Positions 8,141-17,762 of a stretch of 64,000 nt of DNA are shown here, in pieces; the stretch's first letter is position 1; each line of letters starts with the position of its first letter. The stretch is from Flavobacterium foetidum (lineage in GTDB: Bacteria; Bacteroidota; Bacteroidia; Flavobacteriales; Flavobacteriaceae), in NCBI RefSeq assembly GCF_004634245.1, contig NZ_SJTF01000014.1, forward strand, positions 1 through 64,000. Direction: 5' to 3'. The notes below the pieces were generated by a model. The model was not told the DNA's origin. It worked only from the letters and a program-made list of their open reading frames with translations, and did not search any database. A program made the position numbers and the translations under genes.

Positions 8141-9817
8141 ATGAAACAAATCAAATTAAAATGTAGATTTTGTAGTGCTGTTCTAACACTAGCATTATTA
8201 TGCTTAACCTCATCAATAACTGCTCAAAGTAAAAAACAACCAAATATTCTGGTGCTTTGGGGTGATGATATCGGAATTACAAACATAAGTGCTTATAGCG
8301 ATGGATTGATGGGATATACTACTCCCAACATTGATAAATTGGCCAATGAAGGACTTCGCTTTCTTCATTATTACGGAGAACAAAGTTGCACCGCCGGAAG
8401 AGCTGCTTTTTTAACAGGACAGCACGGTATTCGCACAGGACTTACTAAAGTTGGTTTTCCCGGTGCTCCTATGGGAATGAGTCAGCTAGACCCTTCTATT
8501 GGAGGGATCATGAAAAGTTTAGGATATGCAACAGGACAATTTGGTAAAAATCACGTCGGAGATAGAAATGAAACACTGCCTACGGTTAACGGTTTCGATG
8601 AATTTTTTGGAAATCTGTATCACCTAAATGCAGAAGAAGAACCAGAATTACCCGATTATCCTAAAGACCCAGAATATTTAAAAAAATTTGGGCCAAGAGG
8701 AGTCTTAAAATGTATTGCAACAAATGTTGACGACCCAACTACAGATGCTCGATTTGGAAGAGTTGGAAAACAAAAAATAGAAGATACTGGAGCATTGACA
8801 AAAAAGAGAATGGAAACTGTAGACGACGAAACTTCTGCCGCAGCAATTGATTTTATTAAACGACAAAATGCTTCAGGAAAACCATTTTTCTGCTGGTTTA
8901 ATGCCACTCGTATGCACCTTCGCACACACGTAAGATCAGAACATAGAGGAAGATATACACATGGAGACAGCGAATATATCGATGGTATGATTGAACATGA
9001 TGAAACTATTGGAAGCATCATAAAAACACTAGACGAATTAGGAATTGCCGATAATACAATTGTGGTTTATTCTACAGACAATGGTCCTCATATGAATACA
9101 TGGCCAGATGGCGCGATGACCTCTTTCCGTTCAGAAAAAAACACCAACTGGGAGGGAGCTTTTCGTGTGCCCTGCATTGTGAGATGGCCAGGTCATATAA
9201 AAGCAGGAACTATAACTACAGAATTAATGAGCCATAACGACTGGATTCCAACTTTTGCTTCTATCGCAGGAGAACCAGATATTGTAAATAAACTTCTTAA
9301 AGGATACAACGCAAATGGTAAAAACTACAAAGTACACCTAGATGGCTTTGACCAAACAAAATTACTTGAAGGAGGAAAAAGTTCAAGAGATAAATTCTTC
9401 TATTCTGATGATGATGGCTTGCTCGTCGGCATGCGTGCTGGAGATTATAAATATGTTTTTGCAGAACAACGTCTGGCAGGAACTATGGGTGTCTGGGCAG
9501 AACCATTTACAGAACTTCGCCTTCAAAAAATATTTAACCTCTTCCAAGATCCTTATGAAAGAGCCGATTTTACTTCAAACACTTATTGGGATTGGGTAAT
9601 GAATCACGTTGGGTCTGTTTACGGAGCAATGAATAATGTATTTGTTTTTGCAGAAACTTTTAAAGAATACCCTCCTCGTTCTTTCCCGCCAAGCTTTAAT
9701 CCTACTACCATATTACAACAGACTTTAAAAAGCATAAAAGCTCAGGAATATGTAGAAAAGAACATTTTACCTAAACTGAAAGAAGAAGAGAATGCATCTT
9801 CAAAAAAGAAAAAATAA
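8141..9817 (+). CDS. Secreted type I sulfatase (arylsulfatase family)
   Basis: A 558-aa sulfatase with a Sec signal peptide (residues 1-28, ending SSITAQ). The formylglycine motif CTAGR is at 83-87, where Cys is normally oxidised to formylglycine. Metal ligands are seen in LWGDDIG (D42, D43) and later in STDNGPHMNTW. The start at ATG 8141 fits the signal peptide. No formylglycine-generating enzyme or anaerobic sulfatase maturase is in the window, so maturation depends on a gene elsewhere. It heads a same-strand block with a HAD lipoprotein and beta-barrel proteins. Substrate unknown. Confidence 0.9.
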   Translation: MKQIKLKCRFCSAVLTLALLCLTSSITAQSKKQPNILVLWGDDIGITNISAYSDGLMGYTTPNIDKLANEGLRFLHYYGEQSCTAGRAAFLTGQHGIRTGLTKVGFPGAPMGMSQLDPSIGGIMKSLGYATGQFGKNHVGDRNETLPTVNGFDEFFGNLYHLNAEEEPELPDYPKDPEYLKKFGPRGVLKCIATNVDDPTTDARFGRVGKQKIEDTGALTKKRMETVDDETSAAAIDFIKRQNASGKPFFCWFNATRMHLRTHVRSEHRGRYTHGDSEYIDGMIEHDETIGSIIKTLDELGIADNTIVVYSTDNGPHMNTWPDGAMTSFRSEKNTNWEGAFRVPCIVRWPGHIKAGTITTELMSHNDWIPTFASIAGEPDIVNKLLKGYNANGKNYKVHLDGFDQTKLLEGGKSSRDKFFYSDDDGLLVGMRAGDYKYVFAEQRLAGTMGVWAEPFTELRLQKIFNLFQDPYERADFTSNTYWDWVMNHVGSVYGAMNNVFVFAETFKEYPPRSFPPSFNPTTILQQTLKSIKAQEYVEKNILPKLKEEENASSKKKK

Positions 9818-9877
9818 ACAATGATCATCAAAATATACAGTCTCTGGTCTGTGTCTTTTGATTAAAATGAAAAAGAT

Positions 9878-10894
9878 ATGATACGAAAAATATTTTTTTT
9901 GCTAGTTATTTTGTTTCTGCTTTCATCGTGCAAAAAATCAGATACTTTGATTGCTCCTTCTTCAGAAAACCATAAATCTGAATCTGTCATAACAGGTGAT
10001 CCGCTGCCAAGCTGGAACGATGGAGCCTTAAAAAATGACATTATTGCTTATGTTGAAAAAGTAACCAAGAAAGGAAGCCCAGACTTTATTCCGATAGAAA
10101 ACCGAATTGCAACTTTTGACAACGACGGAACTTTATGGGCAGAAAAACCATATGTTCAGGAACTATTTGCTTTTTACCGCGTACAAAAAATGGTCGAATC
10201 CAATCCTGAATTGGCAAAAAAACAGCCTTTTAAAGCCGTTGTCGAAAAAGACAAATCTTACTTTGAAAAAGGAGGAGAGAAAGCACTCATTGAGCTTGTA
10301 GCTACAACACATACCGGAACAAGCGAGGATGAATTTGAAAATGCAGTTAATACATTTTTTAAAGAAGCAAAATACCCTCCCAAAAATGTCCCTATAAAAC
10401 AAATTCGCTATCAACCGCAACTAGAATTGCTTAATTATCTGCGTGCCAACGGATTCAAAACTTATATTGTGACTGGCGGTACAATCGAAGTGGTAAGAGC
10501 AATAGCTCAAGATTTTTATGGAATTCCTAAAAATCAAGTGGTCGGAACTTCTTTCAAATATAAATATGATGGAGCTAAAAACACTGTACAAAGAGAATCT
10601 GCTTTAAATCATTTTAATGACAAGGAAGGAAAACCGGTTGGCATACAGCTGCATATAGGGCAAAGACCAGTTTTTGCTTGCGGCAATGAAGGTGGTTCTG
10701 GAGATATAGCTATGCTAAAGTATTCGCAAGGAAATAAATATCCTTCGTTTCAGCTTCTCATCAATCACAACGACTCTCTTAGAGAATTTAAATATCAGGA
10801 AAAAGATAATGCTTCACTAAATGCGGCCTCCAAAAACAAATGGCATGTAGTTAATATGAAAGAAGATTGGAAAAAAGTTTTTGCGGGCGAATAA
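9878..10894 (+). CDS. HAD-superfamily phosphatase-like lipoprotein
   Basis: A 338-aa protein with a lipoprotein signal (LFLLSSC, C18), so probably tethered in the periplasm. The HAD nucleophile motif is ATFDNDGTLW (D81, D83). Motif II is likely YIVTGGT, and the late acidic motif is near GGSGDIAML. HAD enzymes usually hydrolyse phosphate esters. Placed 60 nt after the sulfatase, it may act on the same pathway, but its substrate cannot be read from sequence. Confidence 0.82.
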   Translation: MIRKIFFLLVILFLLSSCKKSDTLIAPSSENHKSESVITGDPLPSWNDGALKNDIIAYVEKVTKKGSPDFIPIENRIATFDNDGTLWAEKPYVQELFAFYRVQKMVESNPELAKKQPFKAVVEKDKSYFEKGGEKALIELVATTHTGTSEDEFENAVNTFFKEAKYPPKNVPIKQIRYQPQLELLNYLRANGFKTYIVTGGTIEVVRAIAQDFYGIPKNQVVGTSFKYKYDGAKNTVQRESALNHFNDKEGKPVGIQLHIGQRPVFACGNEGGSGDIAMLKYSQGNKYPSFQLLINHNDSLREFKYQEKDNASLNAASKNKWHVVNMKEDWKKVFAGE

Positions 10895-10977
10895 TTGAAT
10901 TAGTAGAATTAAAATGAAACAGCTTTTACTTATTAAGAGCTGTTGCATTTTAATTTGAATACTAAAATTGGTTTGTT

Positions 10978-11787
10978 ATGAAAAATCTAAAATTATTGTG
11001 CAATGCAATTGTTTGTCTGCTAAGCCTTGGTTTGTGCGCACAAGAAACTGAAAAACCGGGTAACAGCGCTCAAGAATTAGCCGATAAATTGGCCAATCCG
11101 GTGGCTAGTTTAATAAGTGTGCCGCTCCAGAACAATTTAAATTATGGAATAGGACTATATAATGGGGTTAAATATACCTTAAACATACAGCCTATAGTTC
11201 CGTTTAAGCTTAGCGATAAGCTGAATTTAATTACACGATACATTATTCCTGTGGTAGACCAAAGAAATATAACCGGCCTTAACACACACGAATTTGGTTT
11301 GAGTGATGCTACTGTAACTGCCTTTTTTGCTCCTAAATCAACCCCATTGATTTACGGAATCGGACCTGCGTTTTTGGTGCCGACTGCTACAGAAAAACTG
11401 TTAGGAACGGAGAAATTCGGCGTCGGACCAAGTTTATTAGTCATGCATCAAGGAAAAGGCCTTTCTGTTGGTTTTATTGCCAACCAAATCTGGTCTGTTG
11501 CCGGAGCTTCTGATCGTGCTGATTATAATACTTTTTATACTCAGATATTTCTTTCCCATAGTTATAAAAGCGGTGCCTCTTGGGGCGTCAATGCTGAGAT
11601 TACACAAAACTGGGAATCCAACTCGACTTTGATTTCCTTAAATCCTTCTTTGGGTGGTATTACAAAATTTGGCGATCAGGTCGTTCAGTTGTCTGTTCAA
11701 CCAATGATACCGATTGTCGGGCCTCGAAACATAAGACCAGACTGGGGTTTGAGGGCTTTAATTGCTTTTGTATTTCCCGAAAAATAA
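10978..11787 (+). CDS. Outer-membrane beta-barrel protein, transporter-like
   Basis: A 269-aa protein with a signal peptide (cleavage near LGLCAQ). After it come PVASLISVPLQNNLNYGIG and alternating hydrophobic strands ending in aromatic residues, as in small outer-membrane barrels. Proteins of this type are often named 'transporter' or, misleadingly, 'neuromedin U' in databases. It lies third in the sulfatase block. Function is unknown. Confidence 0.65.
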   Translation: MKNLKLLCNAIVCLLSLGLCAQETEKPGNSAQELADKLANPVASLISVPLQNNLNYGIGLYNGVKYTLNIQPIVPFKLSDKLNLITRYIIPVVDQRNITGLNTHEFGLSDATVTAFFAPKSTPLIYGIGPAFLVPTATEKLLGTEKFGVGPSLLVMHQGKGLSVGFIANQIWSVAGASDRADYNTFYTQIFLSHSYKSGASWGVNAEITQNWESNSTLISLNPSLGGITKFGDQVVQLSVQPMIPIVGPRNIRPDWGLRALIAFVFPEK

Positions 11788-11904
11788 AACTTTAGCTATG
11801 AGATTGAATTCTAATGTTATAGGAGGAAAATTTTATTTGGATTTCATTTGAAAATATCCAAAGACGCTCAATTTCAGATTCCATTCATTTAAACAATTTA
11901 AGGC

Positions 11905-12645
11905 ATGAGAACAAAAATACTGTTTTTAACAGGCTTTTTAATGACGATTATATCCATTAACAGCCAGACCCAGCGCATAGATTCTGCCTCGGTCTATATT
12001 TTACACCGTTCTATAGAATCATTGCAACACCTAAAATCATGCAGTTTTAATGCTGTTCTAACGTATGATATTTCTAATGAAAGCCTCGGGCTAATCAAAC
12101 ATTCTGTAAACGAAAAAATAACAATTAAATTTCCAGATAAAATGAAAATCACTTCGTCTGGAGATAAAGGAAATAAAAGTTTGTGGTACAATGGCAAGAC
12201 ATTAAACTATTATTCTTTTGACAATAACACTCATGCCACAGTAGCTGCGCCGCAATCTGTAATTCAAACAATGGATGAAATGAGTAAAAAATTCGGAATC
12301 GAATTTCCTGGCGCTGATTTTTTCTACGAAACCTTTCTGGAAGACCTAAAAGCTGAACAGGGAAATCTGATTTATTTAGGAAAAACAATTATCAACGATC
12401 GTGAGTGCTTTCATATTGCAGGAACCGACAACAACAAAAGTTTTCAGTTTTGGATTGCCAATGACGATTATTTCCTTCCGGCAAAAATGGTAATTGTTTA
12501 TACCAACGATAAAGACAAACCTCAATACGAAGCTGTTTATAAAGACTGGATTATAAATACCGAATATTCAGATTATATGTTCGAATTTACAGCACCTCCC
12601 AAAGCAGTAAAAGTCAAAATGATACCGAGAGAAGACAAAAAGTAA
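11905..12645 (+). CDS. DUF2092-type periplasmic protein
   Basis: A 246-aa exported protein with a signal peptide ending at about residue 21 (SINSQ). The fold looks LolA/LolB-like: a curved sheet of segments such as SLWYNGKTLNYYS and TTTI-free repeats around FQFWIANDDYFLPAKMVIVY. This matches my memory of DUF2092. Such proteins may bind lipids or other hydrophobic ligands. It sits 21 nt before the DUF6515 gene, so the two are likely co-expressed. Confidence 0.65.
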   Translation: MRTKILFLTGFLMTIISINSQTQRIDSASVYILHRSIESLQHLKSCSFNAVLTYDISNESLGLIKHSVNEKITIKFPDKMKITSSGDKGNKSLWYNGKTLNYYSFDNNTHATVAAPQSVIQTMDEMSKKFGIEFPGADFFYETFLEDLKAEQGNLIYLGKTIINDRECFHIAGTDNNKSFQFWIANDDYFLPAKMVIVYTNDKDKPQYEAVYKDWIINTEYSDYMFEFTAPPKAVKVKMIPREDKK

Positions 12646-12666
12646 TCATTACAAAACTCTATAATC

Positions 12667-13416
12667 ATGAAAGTAAATATCCTTAAAAATATAAAATCAT
12701 GGATTCTTATAGCATTATTTGTAATGATGCTGTTTCCTGAAACTGCAAGTTCACAACGTTTTGGTCATTTTACACCACATGCGGTTATGCCAAGACCTAT
12801 GCCGATGCCTCATCCGCCGACTCCCAGACCCGTGCCTCCTGGACCGAGACCAATTCCGCCAGGACCACGCCCAATCCCGCCAGGGCCTCGCCCAATCCCG
12901 CCGCATCCTTATCCACGGCCTTTGCCTCCACCTCCGTTTCATCCGTATCCGGTGCCTTATCCTTATATTTATCATCCGTTTGTTCCCTATTATTGGGGAC
13001 CAACTTGGTATCCTGTCGGATTCTTTTTAACTACACTTACTACCGCTGCAATCGTGATTTCTGTAGAAGACAGCAAATACAATTATGATGACGGAGTATA
13101 TTATACAAAAGAATCAAACGGTTATAAGGTTGTGCCTGCTCCAATAGGCGCCGAAATTCCAGAATTACCCAAAGGGTATGTTACACTAAATGTTTCTGGA
13201 ACAGAATATTACTATTATGGAGGCACTTATTATGTAAAAAATGCCCCAAAATATAAGGTGGTAACAGCACCTGTTGGAGCCATCGTGACGCATTTGCCTG
13301 AAGGTTCTGAAGAGAAAACCATAAACGGCCAGAAGTATATGATTTACAATAATGTGTATTATCAGCCGATTTCCAAAGACGGACAAGATAGCTATGTTGT
13401 TGTTCAGGGAAAATAA
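12667..13416 (+). CDS. DUF6515-type proline-rich exported protein
   Basis: A 249-aa protein with a signal peptide, then a Pro/Arg/His-rich stretch at about residues 40-105 containing three tandem GPRPIPP units. Next comes one hydrophobic segment (about 118-135). Two copies of a YYY(T/V)K...YKVV.APVGA.....LP.G module (about 142-175 and 180-215) and a partial third follow. This repeat is typical of DUF6515. The protein probably sits in the periplasm or envelope; its role is unknown. It neighbours the DUF2092 gene. Confidence 0.75.
   Translation: MKVNILKNIKSWILIALFVMMLFPETASSQRFGHFTPHAVMPRPMPMPHPPTPRPVPPGPRPIPPGPRPIPPGPRPIPPHPYPRPLPPPPFHPYPVPYPYIYHPFVPYYWGPTWYPVGFFLTTLTTAAIVISVEDSKYNYDDGVYYTKESNGYKVVPAPIGAEIPELPKGYVTLNVSGTEYYYYGGTYYVKNAPKYKVVTAPVGAIVTHLPEGSEEKTINGQKYMIYNNVYYQPISKDGQDSYVVVQGK
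12841..12903 (+). repeat. Three tandem 21-bp repeats inside the DUF6515 gene
   Basis: Units at 12841-12861, 12862-12882 and 12883-12903 each encode GPRPIPP. The second and third differ at only a few bases, so copy number may vary between strains. Confidence 0.85.
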
Positions 13417-13633
13417 CTTTTGTAAATGCTATACAGTTTAAGTAAGAATTTTACATGTAAAGCTATGCTGGTTAAATAAAAAAAACTATCTTTGAGCACA
13501 TACAAATAATTGGTTAGTAGAACTTTACAAAACAAGCCAATTCAATAAACGCCTTTTTTCTTACATTTAGGATTTTACCATTTTTAATACATTCGAGTTA
13601 GACTAATTTAATTATTAATTTAAATACCACAAC

Positions 13634-14212
13634 ATGAATATTAAAAGCATAAATCTTCGTATTGTTCCCTTATTACTTTTGGGATTTTTTTTCAGTTGCT
13701 CTCCAACTGTAAAAGTTACAACCGATTATGATCGCAACGCCAACTTTAGCGAATACAAAACTTTTGCTGTCTACGACTTAAGAGCGCAGGAAGGCCAAGT
13801 CAATCAGCTCAATATAGAACGCGTGACAAGAGCAATCAGAAACGAAATGATTGCCAAAGGATTTACAGAATCTTCAAATCCAGATTTGAAAGTCAATGCA
13901 GTATCTATTCTAAAAAATAAAAGATCTGTGAGTGCCAACACCGATTTTTATGGCTATGGCGGAATGTATCGTCCTTACGGATACTGGGGAGGAGGCCCAA
14001 TGATGGGCGGCGCAAACACAACATTTAATACTTATGATTATGTTGACGGCTCATTGGTTATTGATATCGTGTCGACCAAATCACAAAAACTATTATGGCA
14101 AGGAATCGGAAATGCTGAAATTGACAGCAAGCCCGATAATCCAGAGGAGTTCATCAACAGTTCCATCAAAAAAATACTAGCCGATTTTCCGCCTGGAATG
14201 GCTAAGAAATAA
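13634..14212 (+). CDS. DUF4136 family lipoprotein
   Basis: A 192-aa protein with a lipoprotein signal (LLGFFFSC, C22). It is followed by the DUF4136 pattern VTTDYDRNANFSEYKTFAVYD, a central Gly/Tyr-rich loop (YGYGGMYRPYGYWGGGPMMGG) split by short residues, and the terminal SLVIDIVSTKSQKLLWQGIGNAEI. Family members are envelope lipoproteins of unknown role. A TATCTTTG promoter-like box lies at 13487-13494, about 140 nt upstream, so it may start its own transcript. Confidence 0.8.
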   Translation: MNIKSINLRIVPLLLLGFFFSCSPTVKVTTDYDRNANFSEYKTFAVYDLRAQEGQVNQLNIERVTRAIRNEMIAKGFTESSNPDLKVNAVSILKNKRSVSANTDFYGYGGMYRPYGYWGGGPMMGGANTTFNTYDYVDGSLVIDIVSTKSQKLLWQGIGNAEIDSKPDNPEEFINSSIKKILADFPPGMAKK

Positions 14213-14332
14213 TCTGAAAACCGATTCAAAGCTGGTGTGTTTGTCTTCCTCCCATAGACAAATACATCGCTTTAATTGATGTCTTTTTCGTGTTCTCCTT
14301 TTAAGAATAAGCTAACAAATCAAACTTTAAAA

Positions 14333-15505
14333 ATGATTGATCTATTACTTTCTCTTTTCTTTTTTATGGCAACAATTGCAGGTTTTGCTACTGCTTTTAT
14401 TGTTCTCTTTTCTAAGAAAAATTTTTCGAAAAGCTTTTTCTTAGGAATGTTTCTGCTGAGTTTGGCTGTGGTAAGCATTTATAATTTTTACCTTTCGGCT
14501 AACCTATTTAAAGAATTCCCCGATTTATTATTAATTCCTAAATCTTTTATCTTTCTAGCAGCTCCATGTTCTTTCTTATACGTAAGAAATATTTTGTCCA
14601 ATGAACGCAATTTTAGAAAATACGATTGGTTGCATTTTTTGCCTTTCGCGGTCTACCTTTTTTTGACCGTTTTTGTATACGCAGGAAGTCTTACAGATCT
14701 TAGAATAGTAGATTTTGTTTCTTCTATCATCAATAATCCATTTTCGATTTTGGCTCTTACCATTTGGCTTTTTTATGTGTTTTTTCAAACCATGTTGATT
14801 TTAAACTATGATCTGAAAAAATTCAAAGGAAATCAATTTCACAGAATCAAAGTAATTAACTGGATTAGAGTTTATAATCTTAGCATACTGTTTTTATTTT
14901 CTGCTCTTTTTGTACATCGTTTTCTCAAAACTATAGAAATAATAGATCTTTCTTGTTATTTCTTAATTTCATCTGTTCTGTTTTTTACTGTAGGATGGCT
15001 CTATTTTAAGCCACAGATTTTTTATGATGATGAAGAGACTTTTAATCTTGTGAACGATACTGCGATTACCGTTAAAACAAAAGATACAAAAAACATGGTT
15101 CCGGTCATAAACGAACTAACCGCAGAGAAAAAAGAAGCCTATCTTTTAAAACTCGACCACATTTTTAACACCAAAAAACTCTTTCTGAAAAAGGATTTTG
15201 TTATTCGTGATTTGTCCGACGAAACTGGAATATCTGTCCATCATCTGTCAAATCTAATAAATTCCGAATTTGGGCTTCATTTTCAAGATTATGTCAATCT
15301 GAAAAGAATTGAATATTTTAAAGAAAAAATAAATGATCCTGAATGGAAAGATTTATCCTTAGAAGGAATGGCTTGGGGTTCTGGATTTAAGTCCCGAACA
15401 ACTTGTTTTAGGGCTTTTATAAAACATACCGGCAAATCGCCATCTGAATATTTTAAAACAATCAGAATACATCCTGAACAGTCAAACTCTTATTATTTCA
15501 GATAA
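14333..15505 (+). CDS. Membrane-anchored AraC-type transcription regulator
   Basis: A 390-aa protein with several N-terminal hydrophobic helices (about residues 1-225) and a C-terminal AraC/XylS DNA-binding domain (about 285-380). The latter includes VIRDLSDETGISVHHLSNLI and the second helix-turn-helix SLEGMAWGSGFKSRTTCFRAF. ATG 14333 is chosen because MIDLLLSLFFFMATIAG starts the first helix; 19 upstream codons look untranslated. It may sense an envelope signal and control the surrounding sulfatase block; that is inference from position. Confidence 0.85.
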   Translation: MIDLLLSLFFFMATIAGFATAFIVLFSKKNFSKSFFLGMFLLSLAVVSIYNFYLSANLFKEFPDLLLIPKSFIFLAAPCSFLYVRNILSNERNFRKYDWLHFLPFAVYLFLTVFVYAGSLTDLRIVDFVSSIINNPFSILALTIWLFYVFFQTMLILNYDLKKFKGNQFHRIKVINWIRVYNLSILFLFSALFVHRFLKTIEIIDLSCYFLISSVLFFTVGWLYFKPQIFYDDEETFNLVNDTAITVKTKDTKNMVPVINELTAEKKEAYLLKLDHIFNTKKLFLKKDFVIRDLSDETGISVHHLSNLINSEFGLHFQDYVNLKRIEYFKEKINDPEWKDLSLEGMAWGSGFKSRTTCFRAFIKHTGKSPSEYFKTIRIHPEQSNSYYFR

Positions 15506-15578
15506 ATTGCAACAGCATATCTGCTTATTGCGATAGATTTTGGATGAAAGGCAATTTTGAAAAATATTTAAAGTCTAT

Positions 15579-16736
15579 ATGAAAAAAACGAAACTTCTCT
15601 TTCAGAAAATTTTTCTTCTGGTTCTTTTGTTGTTTTCGTGTATTGTTCACGGGCAAAAATATCATATCAGCATAAAAGATTCTTTAGACGGTGCATTTGA
15701 CTTAAGCGACTATTTAATTTATGCTCACGGATTTATAGTGGTACCAACCATTATTACGGAACCCGCGCTTGGCGGATTTGGCGGGGCTATTGTTCCGGTT
15801 TTCCTAAAAAAACATGCTCCCGTTGTAGACGAAAACGGCAAAAAACGTTTTATTAATCCAGATATAACGGGCGGTATCGGAATGTATACCTCAAACAAAA
15901 GCTGGATGGCAGGTGCTTTTCGCTCGGGAACCATTATTAAACCAAAGATTTTATATCGCGTAATGGCGGGTTATGGCGATATGAACTTATCATTTTACGC
16001 CAACAATCTGCCCAATCAAAACGATCAGGAATTTAAGCTCAATTTTAGGTCAACAATATTTTATACACAGTGGCTCAAACAGTTCAATAATCCGAAATGG
16101 AGTGCTGGTCTACAATATCTCTTTTTGAATTCAAAGATAAATCTTCCCGATTTTAATTTTCCGCCACCTTTTGTAGAGCCTAAAGATATTAAAAGCACTA
16201 TAAGTCAGTTAGGAGTGGCCATTCAGTTTGACGGACGCGACAATATCTTTACTCCAGACAGAGGAATACGTCTACAATCAGATTTTTTTTGGTCAGACAA
16301 TATACTCGGAAGCGATTATGATGCTTGGAGGGTAAATTTATCGGCTATTGGCTTTTATCCATTAACTAAAAAATTAATCGGAGGACTACGTATAGAAGGA
16401 GAACAAGCGCTCGGAAATCCGCCTTTTTATTTATTGCCTGGAATCAACTTAAGAGGAATACCGGCTGCAAGATATCAGGGAAAAACGAGTCTTGTTACCG
16501 AAGCCGAATTAAGATGGGACTTCTACAGAAGATGGAGCATTATGGGATACGGAGGTCTAGCAAGCGCATTTAACGACTGGGACAAGGCTTTTGCTAAACC
16601 TGTTGTATACAGCTACGGAACTGGTCTCAGGTATCTAATTGCCCGGAAATTTAAACTCAGAATGGGTGTCGATGTCGCCCGAGGCCCCGAAGATTGGGCA
16701 TATTATATTGTTTTCGGCAGCAATTGGCTAAGGTAA
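15579..16736 (+). CDS. BamA/TamA-type surface-antigen (D15) outer-membrane protein
   Basis: A 385-aa protein with a signal peptide (residues 1-25, ending VHGQ). It looks like a beta-barrel with the surface-antigen segments FDGRDNIFTPDRGIRLQSD and LLPGINLRGIPAARYQGK. Late strands are LRWDFYRRWSIMGYGG and GTGLRYLIARKFKLRMGVDVA, ending in a terminal aromatic strand. There are no POTRA domains, so it is not BamA itself. It is the last gene of the sulfatase block before a terminator and could be the export pore of the set. Confidence 0.75.
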   Translation: MKKTKLLFQKIFLLVLLLFSCIVHGQKYHISIKDSLDGAFDLSDYLIYAHGFIVVPTIITEPALGGFGGAIVPVFLKKHAPVVDENGKKRFINPDITGGIGMYTSNKSWMAGAFRSGTIIKPKILYRVMAGYGDMNLSFYANNLPNQNDQEFKLNFRSTIFYTQWLKQFNNPKWSAGLQYLFLNSKINLPDFNFPPPFVEPKDIKSTISQLGVAIQFDGRDNIFTPDRGIRLQSDFFWSDNILGSDYDAWRVNLSAIGFYPLTKKLIGGLRIEGEQALGNPPFYLLPGINLRGIPAARYQGKTSLVTEAELRWDFYRRWSIMGYGGLASAFNDWDKAFAKPVVYSYGTGLRYLIARKFKLRMGVDVARGPEDWAYYIVFGSNWLR

Positions 16737-16744
16737 TACTAGTA

Positions 16745-16770
16745 AAACCCGAAATCTACATTTCGGGTTT
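16745..16770 (+). terminator. Intrinsic terminator closing the sulfatase block
   Basis: A perfect 11-bp stem AAACCCGAAAT / ATTTCGGGTTT closes a CTAC loop. The T-tract is short. It lies 8 nt after the D15-type gene. Confidence 0.75.
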
Positions 16771-16820
16771 CACAACAGAATAATGTATATATGTTGTTTG
16801 ACTGATGAATGGTTTTTTGG

Positions 16821-17684
16821 TTAATTTTTTTTCCAATAAGGCCTAACCATTTTATTTCCTTTGTGGCTTACTGCCAACACTAAAATCGTTGCCAATGCGA
16901 GGAAAACTATTGCCTGAATCGAACCCTCTGGACCAAAAGCTCCTCCAGTAATCAATTCCGGTCCCTGAATCTGAGCTTCTACTAAACTTTTAGTCTTTTC
17001 GTTTCCAGATGTGATAGCGCCAAAAATTCCCGATTGTGTAAAATTCCATGCAAAATGCAGTGCAATGGGCATCCATAAATTTCGGCTGTAAATAAATACT
17101 GCTCCCATTAAAAATCCGGCAGTTGTAATGCAGATTGAAGAAATTAAAGTACTGTGCGGATTTGCCAAATGAAAAATGCCAAATAAGAACGATGATATAG
17201 CTAAAGCAATGTAACTTCCGAGCTTTTCTTCCATAATTCTAAAAATAATGCCTCGCACTAATATTTCTTCGATGATGGCCACGGTAAACATGAGGGCAAA
17301 CGGAATCAGGATAAACGAAATTGGATTCACAGCTGTAATGCTGTAACTTCCGTTAAGATACATTACCACAACCGTTAGCGATTGTAATACGAAACCTATC
17401 AGCGCACCTATGATAAGATTTTTAGCAAGCCCTGTCGATGCAAATTCTGTAACTGCTCTTTGGTCGTATTTTTTAAAGAAGATAATATAACTGAAAATGC
17501 ATGCAGTAGATACAAAAAGACCTTTAAGAAGATTTCTATAATCTTTTTCGAGTGGTGTTAAAGCCAGCAGTTTGACAGCCACTTGTTGCCCAATAATTAC
17601 AACAGGCATAAAAACAAGTAAGGCAAGAATAATTTTGGTTATTGGCGAACTAAATATTTTTTGTTTTACAGTAAGAGTTTCCAT
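16821..17684 (-). CDS. CPBP-family intramembrane metalloprotease
   Basis: A 287-aa protein with about eight transmembrane segments. The CPBP (Abi/Rce1-like) motifs are present: EEILVRG (E139-E140, R144), FLFGIFH (H172) and ALHFAWNF (H210), which form the proposed metal site. Family members cleave membrane or prenylated substrates; the target here is unknown. A separate AraC gene lies upstream on the same strand. Confidence 0.9.
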   Translation of the reverse strand: METLTVKQKIFSSPITKIILALLVFMPVVIIGQQVAVKLLALTPLEKDYRNLLKGLFVSTACIFSYIIFFKKYDQRAVTEFASTGLAKNLIIGALIGFVLQSLTVVVMYLNGSYSITAVNPISFILIPFALMFTVAIIEEILVRGIIFRIMEEKLGSYIALAISSFLFGIFHLANPHSTLISSICITTAGFLMGAVFIYSRNLWMPIALHFAWNFTQSGIFGAITSGNEKTKSLVEAQIQGPELITGGAFGPEGSIQAIVFLALATILVLAVSHKGNKMVRPYWKKN

Positions 17685-17762
17685 TTATATTTGGGTTTAA
17701 GTATTAATTTGAAGCAAATTTAAATTGCCTCACAGCCAAAAAATAGAATGAAATTTGCCTCT

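Noticed and set aside
10978..11787. 'Neuromedin U' label for the beta-barrel protein
   Set aside because: It is a known misannotation for this bacterial type; the sequence shows a bacterial exported barrel only.
12751..13030. Long arginine-rich frames opposite and shifted to the DUF6515 gene
   Set aside because: These are shadows of the proline-rich repeat coding sequence (CCN codons read in other frames), not separate genes.
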